Notes: a model not told the origin generated them from the sequence alone. 64,000 nucleotides of DNA from Sphingomonas sp. 8AM (GCF_902506455.1 NZ_LR733844.1:1795661-1859660), one strand, 5' to 3'. Shown: positions 34,570 to 43,948, counted from the first letter of the stretch. Translations and numbers: made by a program.

Positions 34570-34640
34570 GCCCCGGACCTGATCCGGGGCCACGCTTCTT
34601 CTCGACCGAGGTGAGAAACGGAAGCCCCGATCAGGTCATG
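34570..34640. repeat. Degenerate family-2 palindrome
   Basis: CCCCGGACCTGATCCGGGGC, the ACGCTTCTTCTC core, and a decayed right arm (GAAGCCCCGATCAGGTCATG). A further CCGATCAAGTCCGG-like fragment appears around 34728-34741. Confidence 0.7.
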
Positions 34641-34761
34641 ACCGCTACGAAAGTGCCGGATCATGACGTTCTCAAGCCGTACCCGGGCGGAGGCCGGGGT
34701 ACGACAAGGAGACTTTCGCAAAGGACCCGATCAAGTCCGGAACGCGAACTGCAAACCGCCC

Positions 34762-36591
34762 TCAGTTCGACTGGATCGGCGTCTGCACCCCGACGCTGGC
34801 GTTGACCGCCAGCGCGGTGGTCGGCGCGGGGTTCATCCGCACCGCGCTCGCCCCCGGCAATCCGGGAAACCGCGGCCACATGCCCTGCGCCAGCGCCGCG
34901 CGGCTCGGGCTCTTAGCCTTGCCGCCCTGCGCCTCGTACATCCAGTAGTTGCGCAGCACCGTCACCACGTAACCGCGCGTCTCCCAATAAGGAATGCTCT
35001 CGATATAGAGCAGCGGATCGCCGTTATCGTGAACCAGCGCGTTCCACTCGCCGACCGGCTTCGGCCCGGCATTATAGGCGGCGATCACCTTGGGGAGCAG
35101 CCCGCCGGTCAGCCCCATGTCGCGCAGCTTCTCGATGTGCCGCTGCCCGATGTCGATATTGGTCGACGGCCGCGCCAGCGCATTCTGGTCGATCGTCAGC
35201 CCCCGCTCTCGCATGTAATCGGTCGCGGCGGCGGGCATGATCTGCATGAGGCCGAACGCGCCGGCCGGGCTGCGCACCTTGTTGCGGAAGCCCGATTCCT
35301 GCAACGTGTGCGCATAGACCAGCGCCTTGTCGATCCGCCACCCGGTGTCCGGGGTCCAGTTCGGCATCGGATAGCGCGTGTCGGCGGTCGCGACCGCGCC
35401 CTGCGGCAGATTGTGCGCCAGCCAGACGGTCGTCGCGGGAAGGTTGAGCGACTCGCTGAAACGGACGAGGCTGGTGAACTCGGCCGGCGTGCCGATCCGC
35501 GCCTGCTGCCGCACCACGCGGTCGGCATCGTCGCTCTCGCCGATCTCGGCCAGCGCGGCGGCGACGCGGATATTCGGGCGCCGCTCCAGTCGCGTCCAGT
35601 CGGCCGACACCCGCTGCGCGCGCACCGCCGGCATCCCGAGCCCCAGCGCCTGCCGCGCGAGCAGCCCGTAGAAGGTCTCGCCGTATTGCGCCGCGATCTT
35701 CAGCCGCGCCTCGACCTTGTCGGGCCGCCCGCATGCCACGTCGGCGCGCGCCGCCCAGAACAAGGCGGTGGCGCGCAGGTCGATATCGGGGCTGCGCGCC
35801 GCGACATTCTCGAACTCGGTTTGCGTCGTCGTGCAATCCTGCTGCCGCCACGCCGCCAGCGCCTGCGTCCAGCGCCCGTGGATCGCCCAGTCGCCGCTGC
35901 CCAGCGCCGCCCTGGCGCCGATCGTACGCGCCTGCGAATCGAGCCCTTGCAGGAAATAGATCCACGCGATCCGCGCCTGCCATTCGGTCTGCGCCTCGGG
36001 TGACAGGCCCGTGGTGCCCTCCAGCAACGCCTGCGCCTCGGCGCCCAGATCGGCCTTGACCAACGGCTGCATCTTCACCGCCAGATCGGCGGCGATTTGG
36101 TCGCTCGCGGTCGCCCTGGCGCGGACACGGATCGGCGCGCCGTCGTTCCAGATCAGCCGCTGCTGCTCGGGCAGCGCGGGCAGGTCGCTGATCCCGCGCG
36201 CTTTCGCCACGCGCAACAGCGCATCGGCCTGCGGCAGTTCGGGCGCCTCGGCCAGCAACCGCGCGACCGCCGCGCCGTCCGCCTTGGGCGAGCCCTTGGC
36301 GGTGTACAGCTCGGCGCGCGCATAGGCGTGGAGCGGCCCGGTCGCCATGCCGTCGAGCGCGAGCTGCGCGTCGGTCCACCGCCCCTCGTGGATGGCCGCG
36401 AATACCGCGCGATAGGCGCTGCGCTGCTCGGGCGTCAGCTGCGCCGGGATGCCGGCGTCCTCGCTGGCGGAGGGCGGCGGGGCGGGCGGGGCCACCACCG
36501 GTAATCCGCCGCCGGCCGGCGCGGCCTGCGCCGGCGCGACCAGCGCCATGGCGGTGGCGATCATCAGCCCGGAGGCATACGCAATTTTCAC
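34762..36591 (-). CDS. Soluble-type lytic murein transglycosylase (Slt family)
   Basis: A 609-residue periplasmic enzyme cleaving peptidoglycan with 1,6-anhydro product formation. Signal peptide about 1-24 (ends APAQAAP); a long alpha-helical superhelix domain; then the goose-lysozyme-like catalytic domain. The catalytic Glu (about 432) is in HTLQESGFRNK, followed by SPAGAFGLMQIMP and AAYNAGPKPVGEWN. The start is GTG 36591, overlapping the upstream stop as GTGA, with GGGGAGG upstream. Coupling to the UDG-like gene is conserved in placement only, not in function. Confidence 0.94.
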   Translation of the reverse strand: MKIAYASGLMIATAMALVAPAQAAPAGGGLPVVAPPAPPPSASEDAGIPAQLTPEQRSAYRAVFAAIHEGRWTDAQLALDGMATGPLHAYARAELYTAKGSPKADGAAVARLLAEAPELPQADALLRVAKARGISDLPALPEQQRLIWNDGAPIRVRARATASDQIAADLAVKMQPLVKADLGAEAQALLEGTTGLSPEAQTEWQARIAWIYFLQGLDSQARTIGARAALGSGDWAIHGRWTQALAAWRQQDCTTTQTEFENVAARSPDIDLRATALFWAARADVACGRPDKVEARLKIAAQYGETFYGLLARQALGLGMPAVRAQRVSADWTRLERRPNIRVAAALAEIGESDDADRVVRQQARIGTPAEFTSLVRFSESLNLPATTVWLAHNLPQGAVATADTRYPMPNWTPDTGWRIDKALVYAHTLQESGFRNKVRSPAGAFGLMQIMPAAATDYMRERGLTIDQNALARPSTNIDIGQRHIEKLRDMGLTGGLLPKVIAAYNAGPKPVGEWNALVHDNGDPLLYIESIPYWETRGYVVTVLRNYWMYEAQGGKAKSPSRAALAQGMWPRFPGLPGASAVRMNPAPTTALAVNASVGVQTPIQSN

Positions 36592-37325
36592 GATTCGACC
36601 TCCCCGGTCAGCAACAACAGGTCTTTCCACGCTTCCGCCTTTGCCGTGGGCCGATCGAGCAGGAAGCGCGGATGATGGCTCGCCACGACCTGCGTCACCG
36701 TGCCATTCTTATGGTTAAGTGTGTGAAAACGCCCGCGCGCATCCGCGACGTTCATCGTCAGGATCGCACGGCTGGCCGCATCGCCCATCACCAGCAGCCG
36801 TTTCGGCGCCGCCAGCGCGACATGATGCCGGGCGATCTCACCCAGCCGCGCCTCGGTTTCACGCGGCACGCGACCCGTCGTCGGCCGCCGCACGCACACC
36901 GAGGCGAGCGCGGTATCGGCGCGCGTCCGCCCGATCGCGGCGAGCATCCGCTCGAACAGCCGCCCGACCTCGCCTTCCATCAACAGCTCGCGATCGTCGC
37001 GTTCGGGGCAGTCGACGAACACCATCAGCTCGGCGTCCGCCGGCCCGCTCGCCGCGATCGCGCCGCCGCCCCAGCGCGCCTCGGGCGCTGCCTCGCCGAT
37101 GCGCCACGCCGCGAACGCCGCCGCATCCTCGGGCAGCGCGTCGCTGGCCGGAGCGACTTCCGCCGCCGCCGGGCGCTCCGTCTGCCGCGTCGCGAGCTGC
37201 TGCGCCGCGCTGTCGAGCCACGCGAATCCCTCGTCGCCGACCACCACGTCGACCCCGGCATCGTGCCACCAGTCGAGCGCACTGGCCGCCGCCTTGGTCC
37301 AGTCGAGATTCTGATCGGCCCCCAT
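36588..37325 (-). CDS. Uracil-DNA glycosylase superfamily protein, divergent
   Basis: A 245-residue protein. The C-terminal half has the fold pattern of family 4/5-like uracil-DNA glycosylases: AELMVFVDCPERDD in place of motif GExPG, then LASVCVRRPTTGRVP, KRLLVMGDAASRAIL and VVASHHPRFLLDRP (the HPS-type motif). The canonical motif-1 residues and the iron-sulfur cysteines of family 4 are not evident, so activity is uncertain. It overlaps the transglycosylase start. ATG 37325 lacks a good ribosome site. Confidence 0.75.
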   Translation of the reverse strand: MGADQNLDWTKAAASALDWWHDAGVDVVVGDEGFAWLDSAAQQLATRQTERPAAAEVAPASDALPEDAAAFAAWRIGEAAPEARWGGGAIAASGPADAELMVFVDCPERDDRELLMEGEVGRLFERMLAAIGRTRADTALASVCVRRPTTGRVPRETEARLGEIARHHVALAAPKRLLVMGDAASRAILTMNVADARGRFHTLNHKNGTVTQVVASHHPRFLLDRPTAKAEAWKDLLLLTGEVES

Positions 37326-37443
37326 GCCGCCATAGGATGGAGAGTTGACGCGAAGGTCAACTTACTGGCACCGCCGATGCCGATAGAACGTTGGGACGAT
37401 ACGACGAGCGCCCGGTGCGGGTGCGCGCGCAGGAGATGACGAA

Positions 37444-39102
37444 GTGAGCGACCGCGAATCCATGCCCTATGACGTGGTGATCGTCGGTGCCGGTCCCGCG
37501 GGGCTGTCGGCGGCGATCCGCCTCAAGCAACTGGCCGCCGGACGCGACGCTGATATCTCGGTGTGCGTGCTCGAAAAGGGCTCGGAAGTCGGCGCACATA
37601 TCCTGTCGGGCGCGGTGATCGACCCGCAATCGCTCGACGAACTGCTGCCGAACTGGCGCGACGACGGCTGCCCGCTCGCCGAGGTGCCGGTGACGCAGAA
37701 CCACCATTGGGTGCTGACCAAATCGGGCAAGTTCAACCTGCCGCACCTGTGGACCCCGCCGTTCCTCCACAACAAGGGCACCTACACCGGCTCGCTCGGC
37801 AATCTGTGCCGCTGGCTGGCGGGCAAGGCCGAGGAGCTGGGCGTCGAGATCTTCCCCGGCTTCGCCGCCGCCGAGATCCTGTTCAACGAGGACGGCAGCG
37901 TGAAGGGCGTCGCGACCGGCGACATGGGCGTCGCGCGCGACGGCACCTTCAAGCCCGATCACCAACCCGGCCTCGAACTCCACGCCAAATATACTTTCTT
38001 CTCCGAGGGATGCCGCGGGCATCTCTCCAAGGAACTGATGCGGATCTTCGACCTGCGCCGCGATTGCGATCCGCAGGTCTATGGCCTCGGCGTCAAGGAA
38101 TTGTGGGACATCGACCCCGCGCTCCACGAACCCGGCAAGGTGATCCACACGCAGGGCTGGCCACTCAGCGAGCATGGCGGCAACGGCGGCGGCTGGATCT
38201 ATCATCAGGCCGGCGGGCAGGTGTCGATCGGCTTCGTGACGTGGCTCAATTACTCGAACCCGTACGTGTCCCCGTTCCAGGAAATGCAGAAGTGGAAGAC
38301 CCACCCGCAGGTCGCCGCTTTGCTCAAGGGCGGCAAGCGCGTCAGCTATGGCGCGCGCGCGATCAATGACGGTGGGTTGCAGTCTATCCCGAAGCTCGTC
38401 TTCCCCGGCGGCGCGCTGATCGGCGACAGCGCCGGATTCCTCAACGTGCCGCGCATCAAGGGCACGCACACCGCGATGAAGAGCGCGATGCTCGCCGCCG
38501 AGGCCGCGGTCGACGCGATCTTGTCGCAGCGCGGCGGCGACGAGCTGGCGGCTTACCCCGAAGCATTCGAGCGCAGCTGGGTGAAGAAGGAGCTGTCGAT
38601 CGTCCGCAACGTCGTGCCGCTGGTCAAGAAGTTCGGCGACTTCCTCGGCTCGGGGCTGGCGGGCGTGACGATGTGGGCGGAATATCTCGGACTGAAGATG
38701 CCGTTCACGCTGCACCACCACCCCGATCACGAGACGCTGTGGCGCAAGGATCTGGTCAGGAAGATCGACTATCCGAAGGCGGACGGCGTGCTGACCTTCG
38801 ATCGCCTGTCGTCGGTGTTCCTGTCGAACACCAACCACGAGGAGGACCAGCCCGTCCACCTCACGCTCAGGGACCCGGACGTCCCGGTCGCCTACAACCT
38901 CCCGCTCTACGACGAGCCCGCGCAGCGTTACTGCCCGGCGGGTGTGTACGAGATCGTCGGCGAGGAAACGGGCGACCCGAAGTTCGTCATCAACGCGCAG
39001 AATTGCGTCCACTGCAAGACGTGCGACATCAAGGACCCGACGCAGAACATCAACTGGGTGGTGCCGGAGGGCGGCGGCGGCCCGAACTATCCGAATATGT
39101 GA
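37444..39102 (+). CDS. Electron transfer flavoprotein-ubiquinone oxidoreductase
   Basis: A 552-residue membrane-associated FAD and 4Fe-4S enzyme that passes electrons from ETF (fatty-acid and amino-acid oxidation) to ubiquinone. The FAD motif VVIVGAGPAGLSAAIRL is near the N-terminus; GSEVGAHILSGAVI follows; the C-terminal cluster has RYCPAGVYE and NCVHCKTCDIKDP. The start is GTG 37444, with AGGAGA 7 bases upstream, fitting the family N-terminus; ATG 37462 is the alternative. Confidence 0.97.
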   Translation: MSDRESMPYDVVIVGAGPAGLSAAIRLKQLAAGRDADISVCVLEKGSEVGAHILSGAVIDPQSLDELLPNWRDDGCPLAEVPVTQNHHWVLTKSGKFNLPHLWTPPFLHNKGTYTGSLGNLCRWLAGKAEELGVEIFPGFAAAEILFNEDGSVKGVATGDMGVARDGTFKPDHQPGLELHAKYTFFSEGCRGHLSKELMRIFDLRRDCDPQVYGLGVKELWDIDPALHEPGKVIHTQGWPLSEHGGNGGGWIYHQAGGQVSIGFVTWLNYSNPYVSPFQEMQKWKTHPQVAALLKGGKRVSYGARAINDGGLQSIPKLVFPGGALIGDSAGFLNVPRIKGTHTAMKSAMLAAEAAVDAILSQRGGDELAAYPEAFERSWVKKELSIVRNVVPLVKKFGDFLGSGLAGVTMWAEYLGLKMPFTLHHHPDHETLWRKDLVRKIDYPKADGVLTFDRLSSVFLSNTNHEEDQPVHLTLRDPDVPVAYNLPLYDEPAQRYCPAGVYEIVGEETGDPKFVINAQNCVHCKTCDIKDPTQNINWVVPEGGGGPNYPNM

Positions 39103-39252
39103 GCAGGTCGTTCCGTCGTTGCGGAGCTTATCCGGGGCTCCGCTGCTTTTCGCCGGCAAAGCAAAGATCGGGAGGCCGGAGCTGCTCCGTCTTCAAGGGC
39201 AGCACTTGCCCGGCCCCCGCGTCTTTCCCGATGAAAACTTATTTGTAGGCGT

Positions 39253-39948
39253 CTAGGAATAGTACGGGATCAACTCGTCGACCAATTCGTCAGTTGCGTG
39301 CTCGGCCGCCGCAATTGAGGCAGCCAGTCGTTCGTCAGCGAACTCGTCATATTCGATGGCAATTGCGTGGCTGTCGGTCAGGCCGATATAGCCGAGCGGG
39401 ACGCGAAGGCCTGCCTCCACGAGGTTCATCGCCTCCAGCCGCCCGCCCGCATCATAGCCATAGTCTCCTCGCGCGGAGAGGATGACCAGGCGCTTGCCCG
39501 GCGGGAGCATCGGCCAATAGGGTTCGCCCTCGCGCGACCGATCGAAGCCGAAGGTCAGGCCAACCCGCACGATATTGTCGACCCACGCCTTCAACGGCGC
39601 GGGGATGCCGAAATTGTACATCGGCGCACCGATCACCAGCAGATCCGCCGCGAGCAGTTCGGCCACTAGCCTGTCGCTTTCCGCAAGGCGTGCCGACTGC
39701 GCCGGTGAGCGATGCTCCTGCGGGGTAAAGCTGGCGTCGATCCAGTCCGCATCGATGGGGATCGGCGGCGTCTCTGCAACATCGCGGCGCACGACCACGT
39801 CATTCGGCCGTGCGGCGATCCAGCGCGTCACGAAGCGGTGTGACAGGCGACGGCTATGCGATCCCCGTGCATCGTGACTCGAGCGTCCGAACCGGGCGCT
39901 TGAATCGATGTGCAGCACGCGCAGGGGCTGGCGGATGGATTGGGGCAT
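39253..39948 (-). CDS. FMN-dependent NADH azoreductase / NAD(P)H quinone oxidoreductase
   Basis: A 231-residue flavodoxin-like reductase. LRVLHIDSSARFGRSSH is the FMN-binding loop; IGAPMYNFGIPAPLKAWVDNI and the following GLTFGFDRSREGEPYW match AzoR. It reduces quinones, azo dyes or nitroaromatics. ATG 39948 has GAGGA 10 bases upstream; ATG 39972 would add eight residues. Divergent from a LysR gene with only 77 bases between starts, so the LysR protein is its likely regulator. Confidence 0.9.
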   Translation of the reverse strand: MPQSIRQPLRVLHIDSSARFGRSSHDARGSHSRRLSHRFVTRWIAARPNDVVVRRDVAETPPIPIDADWIDASFTPQEHRSPAQSARLAESDRLVAELLAADLLVIGAPMYNFGIPAPLKAWVDNIVRVGLTFGFDRSREGEPYWPMLPPGKRLVILSARGDYGYDAGGRLEAMNLVEAGLRVPLGYIGLTDSHAIAIEYDEFADERLAASIAAAEHATDELVDELIPYYS

Positions 39949-40025
39949 GACTGCATCGTCCTCATCTGTCATGTTTCCCGGATATGCTCTCTTCAAAGGG
40001 CTGACGAACGATCCTTTCTCATTCG

Positions 40026-40946
40026 ATGGCTGAATTGACCTCACCTGTGGCCTCGTCGCGCCGCCTCCCGCCGCTCAATGCCTTGCGAGCGTTCGAATGC
40101 GCGGCCCGTCGGCTTAGCTTTCGCAAGGCGGCAGACGAACTCGGCGTGACGCCAACCGCCATCAGCCATCAGGTTCGGTTGCTGGAGGATATCCTCGAAC
40201 AGCCGCTGTTCGTACGCCACGTCCGTCGGGTTGCGCTGACACAAGCGGGAAGGGCGTTGTTTCCCGTGTTGCGCGACGGCTTCGACTCGTTCGCGTCTGC
40301 GATCGCGCAGCTTCATCCGCAGCGATCCCGTTCCCGGGTTATTTTGTCGGCCACGCGGCTGTTCACCGCGCGCCGCCTCGTGCCGGCGCTGGGTGACTTT
40401 GCGGCGGATCATCCGGGGATCGACCTGCACCTGCACGCCAGCGACGGGGTCGTGGATCTGGAAGCTGGCGATGCAGATATTGCCGTTCGCTACGGAAACG
40501 GACCCTTTCCCGGCCTTACGTCAGAGCCGTTGATGCCCGAACGTGTTGGCGTGCTGGCCAGCCCAATGCTCGGCATTGCGCAGCCGTCTGACCTTTTTCG
40601 CGTGCCGCTGCTGCATTCCGACTGGACCGGGCCGATGACGGCACCGGACTGGGCAAGGTGGGCCCGGCTTGCCGGCATCTCCGACCTGCCGGTCGCGACG
40701 GGCGCTCGCCTCACCGATGACAGCTACGCGCTACAGGCGGCGATCGCCGGGCACGGTGCCGTGGTGAGCAGCCTCGTCCTTGCGGCGCCCGAGATACGTT
40801 CGGGCCTGCTCACGCACCCCTTCGGTCCTGTGATCGAAGAGGGCCTGTACCAGATCGTGATGGCGAACCACGCCGCCCTACGCCCGGAAGTGCTCCAGGT
40901 TCGGGATTGGCTTCGAGCATTTAGGGGCGACGGCGTTCTCGATTGA
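40026..40946 (+). CDS. LysR family transcriptional regulator (GcvA-like)
   Basis: A 306-residue regulator. N-terminal helix-turn-helix: PPLNALRAFECAARRLSFRK, then AADELGVTPTAISHQVRLLE; effector domain from about residue 95. The HTH resembles the GcvA/AmpR branch. It is divergent from the azoreductase gene and probably activates it on binding a quinone- or electrophile-type signal. Start ATG 40026. Confidence 0.93.
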   Translation: MAELTSPVASSRRLPPLNALRAFECAARRLSFRKAADELGVTPTAISHQVRLLEDILEQPLFVRHVRRVALTQAGRALFPVLRDGFDSFASAIAQLHPQRSRSRVILSATRLFTARRLVPALGDFAADHPGIDLHLHASDGVVDLEAGDADIAVRYGNGPFPGLTSEPLMPERVGVLASPMLGIAQPSDLFRVPLLHSDWTGPMTAPDWARWARLAGISDLPVATGARLTDDSYALQAAIAGHGAVVSSLVLAAPEIRSGLLTHPFGPVIEEGLYQIVMANHAALRPEVLQVRDWLRAFRGDGVLD

Positions 40947-41384
40947 GCATCGTTCGTGGGAAGGCTGGACTCACTGCCGGCTACCAAACGGCGTTGCGGT
41001 CTAGGCTGACTGGCCGTGAGGGGAGAGGCCGTACCGCATCGGTGCACGTCCGGTCGGTGTTCGAAGCTCGGAATCAACGCCCGGGAGGAACTCCCCGGCT
41101 GTATTTGGCGCTTGGCTGCGTTCCTGCGGACGGGCGGGCGGCGACCGGCGGCATATTGGGCGGCCATGTCGTCGATCAACGGCATGACGGCGCCGGTCAG
41201 GTAGTTCGAAGTATTAGTGCTGCACCATCTGTCCGTCGCCTTCTCGATCAGTGATTGATCGTCGACGCCGATTGCCATCCACGAGCTTGTACAGGGAGTG
41301 CTCCCCTCCGCCAGCCTCAGGCATTCGCATCCGACAGCAACGCTCAACCTGAACGCACCAGCCCTCTCGCGTGTTGAGACACGC
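40947..41384. other. Gene-less region of unknown content
   Basis: 438 bases between the lysR gene and the TPR gene. Several short overlapping frames exist on both strands, but none has a ribosome site, a recognisable family or consistent codon pattern. Just before 41385 lies a small hairpin GCGTGT-TGAG-ACACGC (41369-41384). The stretch may be debris from an insertion. Confidence 0.5.
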
Positions 41385-43079
41385 ATGACCCGCCGCCCCC
41401 CGCCACTGGACCTCGCCGTCCGACGCCTCTACCCCGACCGGCCCTCGATCAGTCGCATCCGAAAGGCCGCCGCCACGCTTACCCGCCGCCTCGCGCTCCC
41501 GCTCGCCGCGACGCTCGCCGGCACCGCGCTGCCCGCGTCGGCCGCAACGGTCGACCCGGCCGCCTATGCCCGCGCCCGGATCGCGGAAGCGGACGGTGCC
41601 GTCGCCAGCGCCGCGCAGGACTACGCCCGCGTACTTGCCGACGATCCGCAGGATATCGCGATCGCGCTGCGCACCTTCCGCGCCGCGGTGCGCGCCGGCG
41701 ACATGCCGCTCGCCGATCGCGCCGCCGCCGCGCTGGCTGCGCAGAAGGCGGCGCCCTCCGACACCGCGCTGCTGACGCTCGCCCGCGCCGCGCGCGACGG
41801 CGACCGTGCGGGCGCGGAGGCGGCGCTCAGGCGCTTTGACGGCGACCGGCTGCGCATCCTCGCGCCGCCGCTGCGCGCATGGCTCGCGCTCGAGGCCGGC
41901 GGCGATCCGTTCGCGGCGCTGGCGCAGGCCCCCGATGAGCCGGTCGCCCGCCGCTTCGCCGCGGAGACGCGCGCGCTGCTGCTGATCGCCACCGGCCGCA
42001 CCGACGAGGGCGTGGCGGCGGTCCGCGCGCTGGGCGGCGCGGCGGATCTTGCCGCGCTGGACGAGCGGGTCGCGGCAGCGCGGCTGCTGATTGGGCAGGG
42101 CAAGGAGAAGGCCGCGCGTGCGTTGCTCGACGACGATGCCGGCGCGACCGCGCTGCGGGTCGAGCCGGCCCGCGGCGCGCGCCCCACGCTCGCGTTCGGC
42201 GCCTCGCACCTGTTCACGCGCATCGCCGCCGACCTGGCGACCGGCGAGGACCCCGGCGTGCTCACCTATACGTTGCTCCGCGCCGCGCTGCGCGCCGATC
42301 CGGCCAACGATCGCGCGCGGCTCTTGCTTGCCGGGGTGCTGGCGGGCGACGATGCGCTCGACGCCGGGCTGGCGCTGTTGGGTGAGGTGCCGGCCGACAG
42401 CCCTTATGCGTCGCTTGCCGCGACGGGGCGCGTCCAGATGCTTGCTGATGGCGGTCGCGAGGACGCGGCGCTGGCGGCGCTCGACGCGTTGTCCGTGACG
42501 AAGAAGACGCCGGTCGGCGACGTCCAGCGGCTCGCCGATTTGCAGATGCGGCTTGATCGGCCCGCGCAGGCGGTGCCGCTCTATGCGCGGCTGGTGAAGC
42601 AGGCCGGCGCCGGTGCGGACTGGACCGACTGGCTGCAATATGGCGCGGCGCTCGACGGGGCAGGGCAATGGCCCGCGGCGCGCGACGCGTTGCAGAAGGC
42701 GGTCGCGAAAGGCCCTGACCAGCCGCTCGCGCTCAACTATCTGGGCTATGCGCTGACCCGGCACCGCGAACGCGTCGACGAGGCGCAGGCGATGCTGGAG
42801 AAGGCCGCGCGGCTCAAGCCCGACGATGCCGCGATCGCCGATTCACTCGGCTGGGCGCTGTACCTGCGCGGACAGCCGGCGCGCGCCTTGCCGCTGATCG
42901 AACGCGCCGCGCAAGCCGATCCGCTCAGCGCCGAGATCGGCGAGCATCTCGGCGACCTCTATTGGCAGGCCGGCCGCCGTTACGAGGCGCGCTACGCCTG
43001 GACCGCGGCGCAGGCGACCGCGACCCCGGTCGAAACCGCGCGGCTCGCCACCAAGATCGAACAGGGATTGCCGCAGTGA
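41385..43079 (+). CDS. Exported tetratricopeptide-repeat protein
   Basis: A 564-residue protein, probably periplasmic or outer-membrane-associated. A long leader with Arg-rich N-terminus precedes a signal-like segment (LALPLAATLAGTALPASAA, cleavage near residue 54). Helical repeats follow; clear TPR units are near the end (PLALNYLGYALTRHRERVDE, ADSLGWALYLRGQPARALPL, GEHLGDLYWQAGRRYEARYA). ATG 41385 has no ribosome site and abuts a hairpin, so the start is uncertain. The end overlaps ispE (TGATG). TPR-ispE pairing is common in sphingomonads. Confidence 0.88.
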   Translation: MTRRPPPLDLAVRRLYPDRPSISRIRKAAATLTRRLALPLAATLAGTALPASAATVDPAAYARARIAEADGAVASAAQDYARVLADDPQDIAIALRTFRAAVRAGDMPLADRAAAALAAQKAAPSDTALLTLARAARDGDRAGAEAALRRFDGDRLRILAPPLRAWLALEAGGDPFAALAQAPDEPVARRFAAETRALLLIATGRTDEGVAAVRALGGAADLAALDERVAAARLLIGQGKEKAARALLDDDAGATALRVEPARGARPTLAFGASHLFTRIAADLATGEDPGVLTYTLLRAALRADPANDRARLLLAGVLAGDDALDAGLALLGEVPADSPYASLAATGRVQMLADGGREDAALAALDALSVTKKTPVGDVQRLADLQMRLDRPAQAVPLYARLVKQAGAGADWTDWLQYGAALDGAGQWPAARDALQKAVAKGPDQPLALNYLGYALTRHRERVDEAQAMLEKAARLKPDDAAIADSLGWALYLRGQPARALPLIERAAQADPLSAEIGEHLGDLYWQAGRRYEARYAWTAAQATATPVETARLATKIEQGLPQ

Positions 43080-43912
43080 TGATCGCCGAGACCGCGCCCG
43101 CCAAGCTCAACCTCGCGCTGCACGTCCGCGCGCGGCGCGCGGACGGCTATCACGAGCTGGAGACGCTGTTCGTCTTCGCCCGCGACGGCGACCGGGTGAC
43201 CGTCGCGCCCGCGACGACGCCGGGCTTCACCGTAACGGGCCCGTTCGCCGAAGCGGTCGGCCCGGCCGCCGACAATCTGGTGACGCGGGCCGAAGCGGCG
43301 TTCCGGCAGGCGTTCGCGCCCGACGCGACGCATGCGGTGACGCTCGACAAGCATCTGCCGGTCGCCTCGGGGATCGGCGGCGGGTCGGCGGACGCCGCGG
43401 CGACCTTGCGCGCGCTCGCCCGGCTGCACGGGCTACCGGTCGACACGCCGCGGCTGCTGACGATCGCCGCCGATCTGGGTGCGGACGTGCCCGCCTGCCT
43501 GCTCGGCCGCCCGACTTTCGGGCGCGGGCGCGGCGATGCACTCGCGCCGATCGCGGGACTCGGCGACATGCCGGCGCTGCTGGTCAACCCCGGCGTGGCG
43601 GTGTCGACCGCGCAGGTCTTCGCGCATTGGGACGGCGTCGATCGCGGCGCGCTCGATCTGACCGGAACGACACTGGAGCGCGCCCTTGCGGGCCGGAACG
43701 ACCTCCAGCCGCCCGCCGAGGCGCTCGCGCCCGTGATCGAGGGGGTTATTTTACGCCTCTCCGCGGCACCGGGAGCGGTTTTGACGCGCATGTCCGGTTC
43801 CGGCGCGACCTGTTTCGCGCTGTTCCACGACACTGCGGCACGCGACTCCGCCGTCGCGCAGATCGCTGCGGCGGCGCCCGATTGGTGGCTGTGCCCAACC
43901 ACGATCGGCTGA
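43079..43912 (+). CDS. ispE: 4-diphosphocytidyl-2-C-methyl-D-erythritol kinase
   Basis: A 277-residue GHMP kinase of the MEP isoprenoid pathway. AKLNLALHVRARRADGYHEL is the substrate motif; PVASGIGGGSADAAATL is the ATP-binding glycine loop; MSGSGATCFALF is the third GHMP motif. Length is standard. ATG 43079 overlaps the TPR stop codon (TGATG), implying coupling. Confidence 0.96.
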   Translation: MIAETAPAKLNLALHVRARRADGYHELETLFVFARDGDRVTVAPATTPGFTVTGPFAEAVGPAADNLVTRAEAAFRQAFAPDATHAVTLDKHLPVASGIGGGSADAAATLRALARLHGLPVDTPRLLTIAADLGADVPACLLGRPTFGRGRGDALAPIAGLGDMPALLVNPGVAVSTAQVFAHWDGVDRGALDLTGTTLERALAGRNDLQPPAEALAPVIEGVILRLSAAPGAVLTRMSGSGATCFALFHDTAARDSAVAQIAAAAPDWWLCPTTIG

Positions 43913-43933
43913 AAAGCTTGTATTCAGGCGAAA

Positions 43934-43948
43934 GTTCGCTACTTGTTC
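43934..43948 (+). promoter_or_regulatory. LexA (SOS) box upstream of recA
   Basis: GTTCGCTACTTGTTC is an exact GTTC-N7-GTTC, the alphaproteobacterial LexA site, about 80 bases before the recA start. An overlapping TTGTTC...GAACAA dyad (43943-43959) lies beside it. This predicts DNA-damage induction of recA. Confidence 0.88.

Larger units (their letters stand above)
34251..34761. other. Gene-less region made mostly of repeats
   Basis: 511 bases between moaB and the lytic transglycosylase gene. It holds a family-1 element (34337-34413) and a degenerate family-2 element (about 34570-34640), and otherwise short GC-rich stretches without ribosome sites. No gene is seen. Confidence 0.7.

Noticed and set aside
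37357..39159. A 600-codon minus-strand open frame opposite the ETF-QO gene
   Set aside because: Antisense shadow with His/Arg/Asp-rich low-information translation.
40943..41386. Possible small genes on either strand between lysR and the TPR gene
   Set aside because: Overlapping short frames, no ribosome site, no family likeness; reported as a gene-less region instead.
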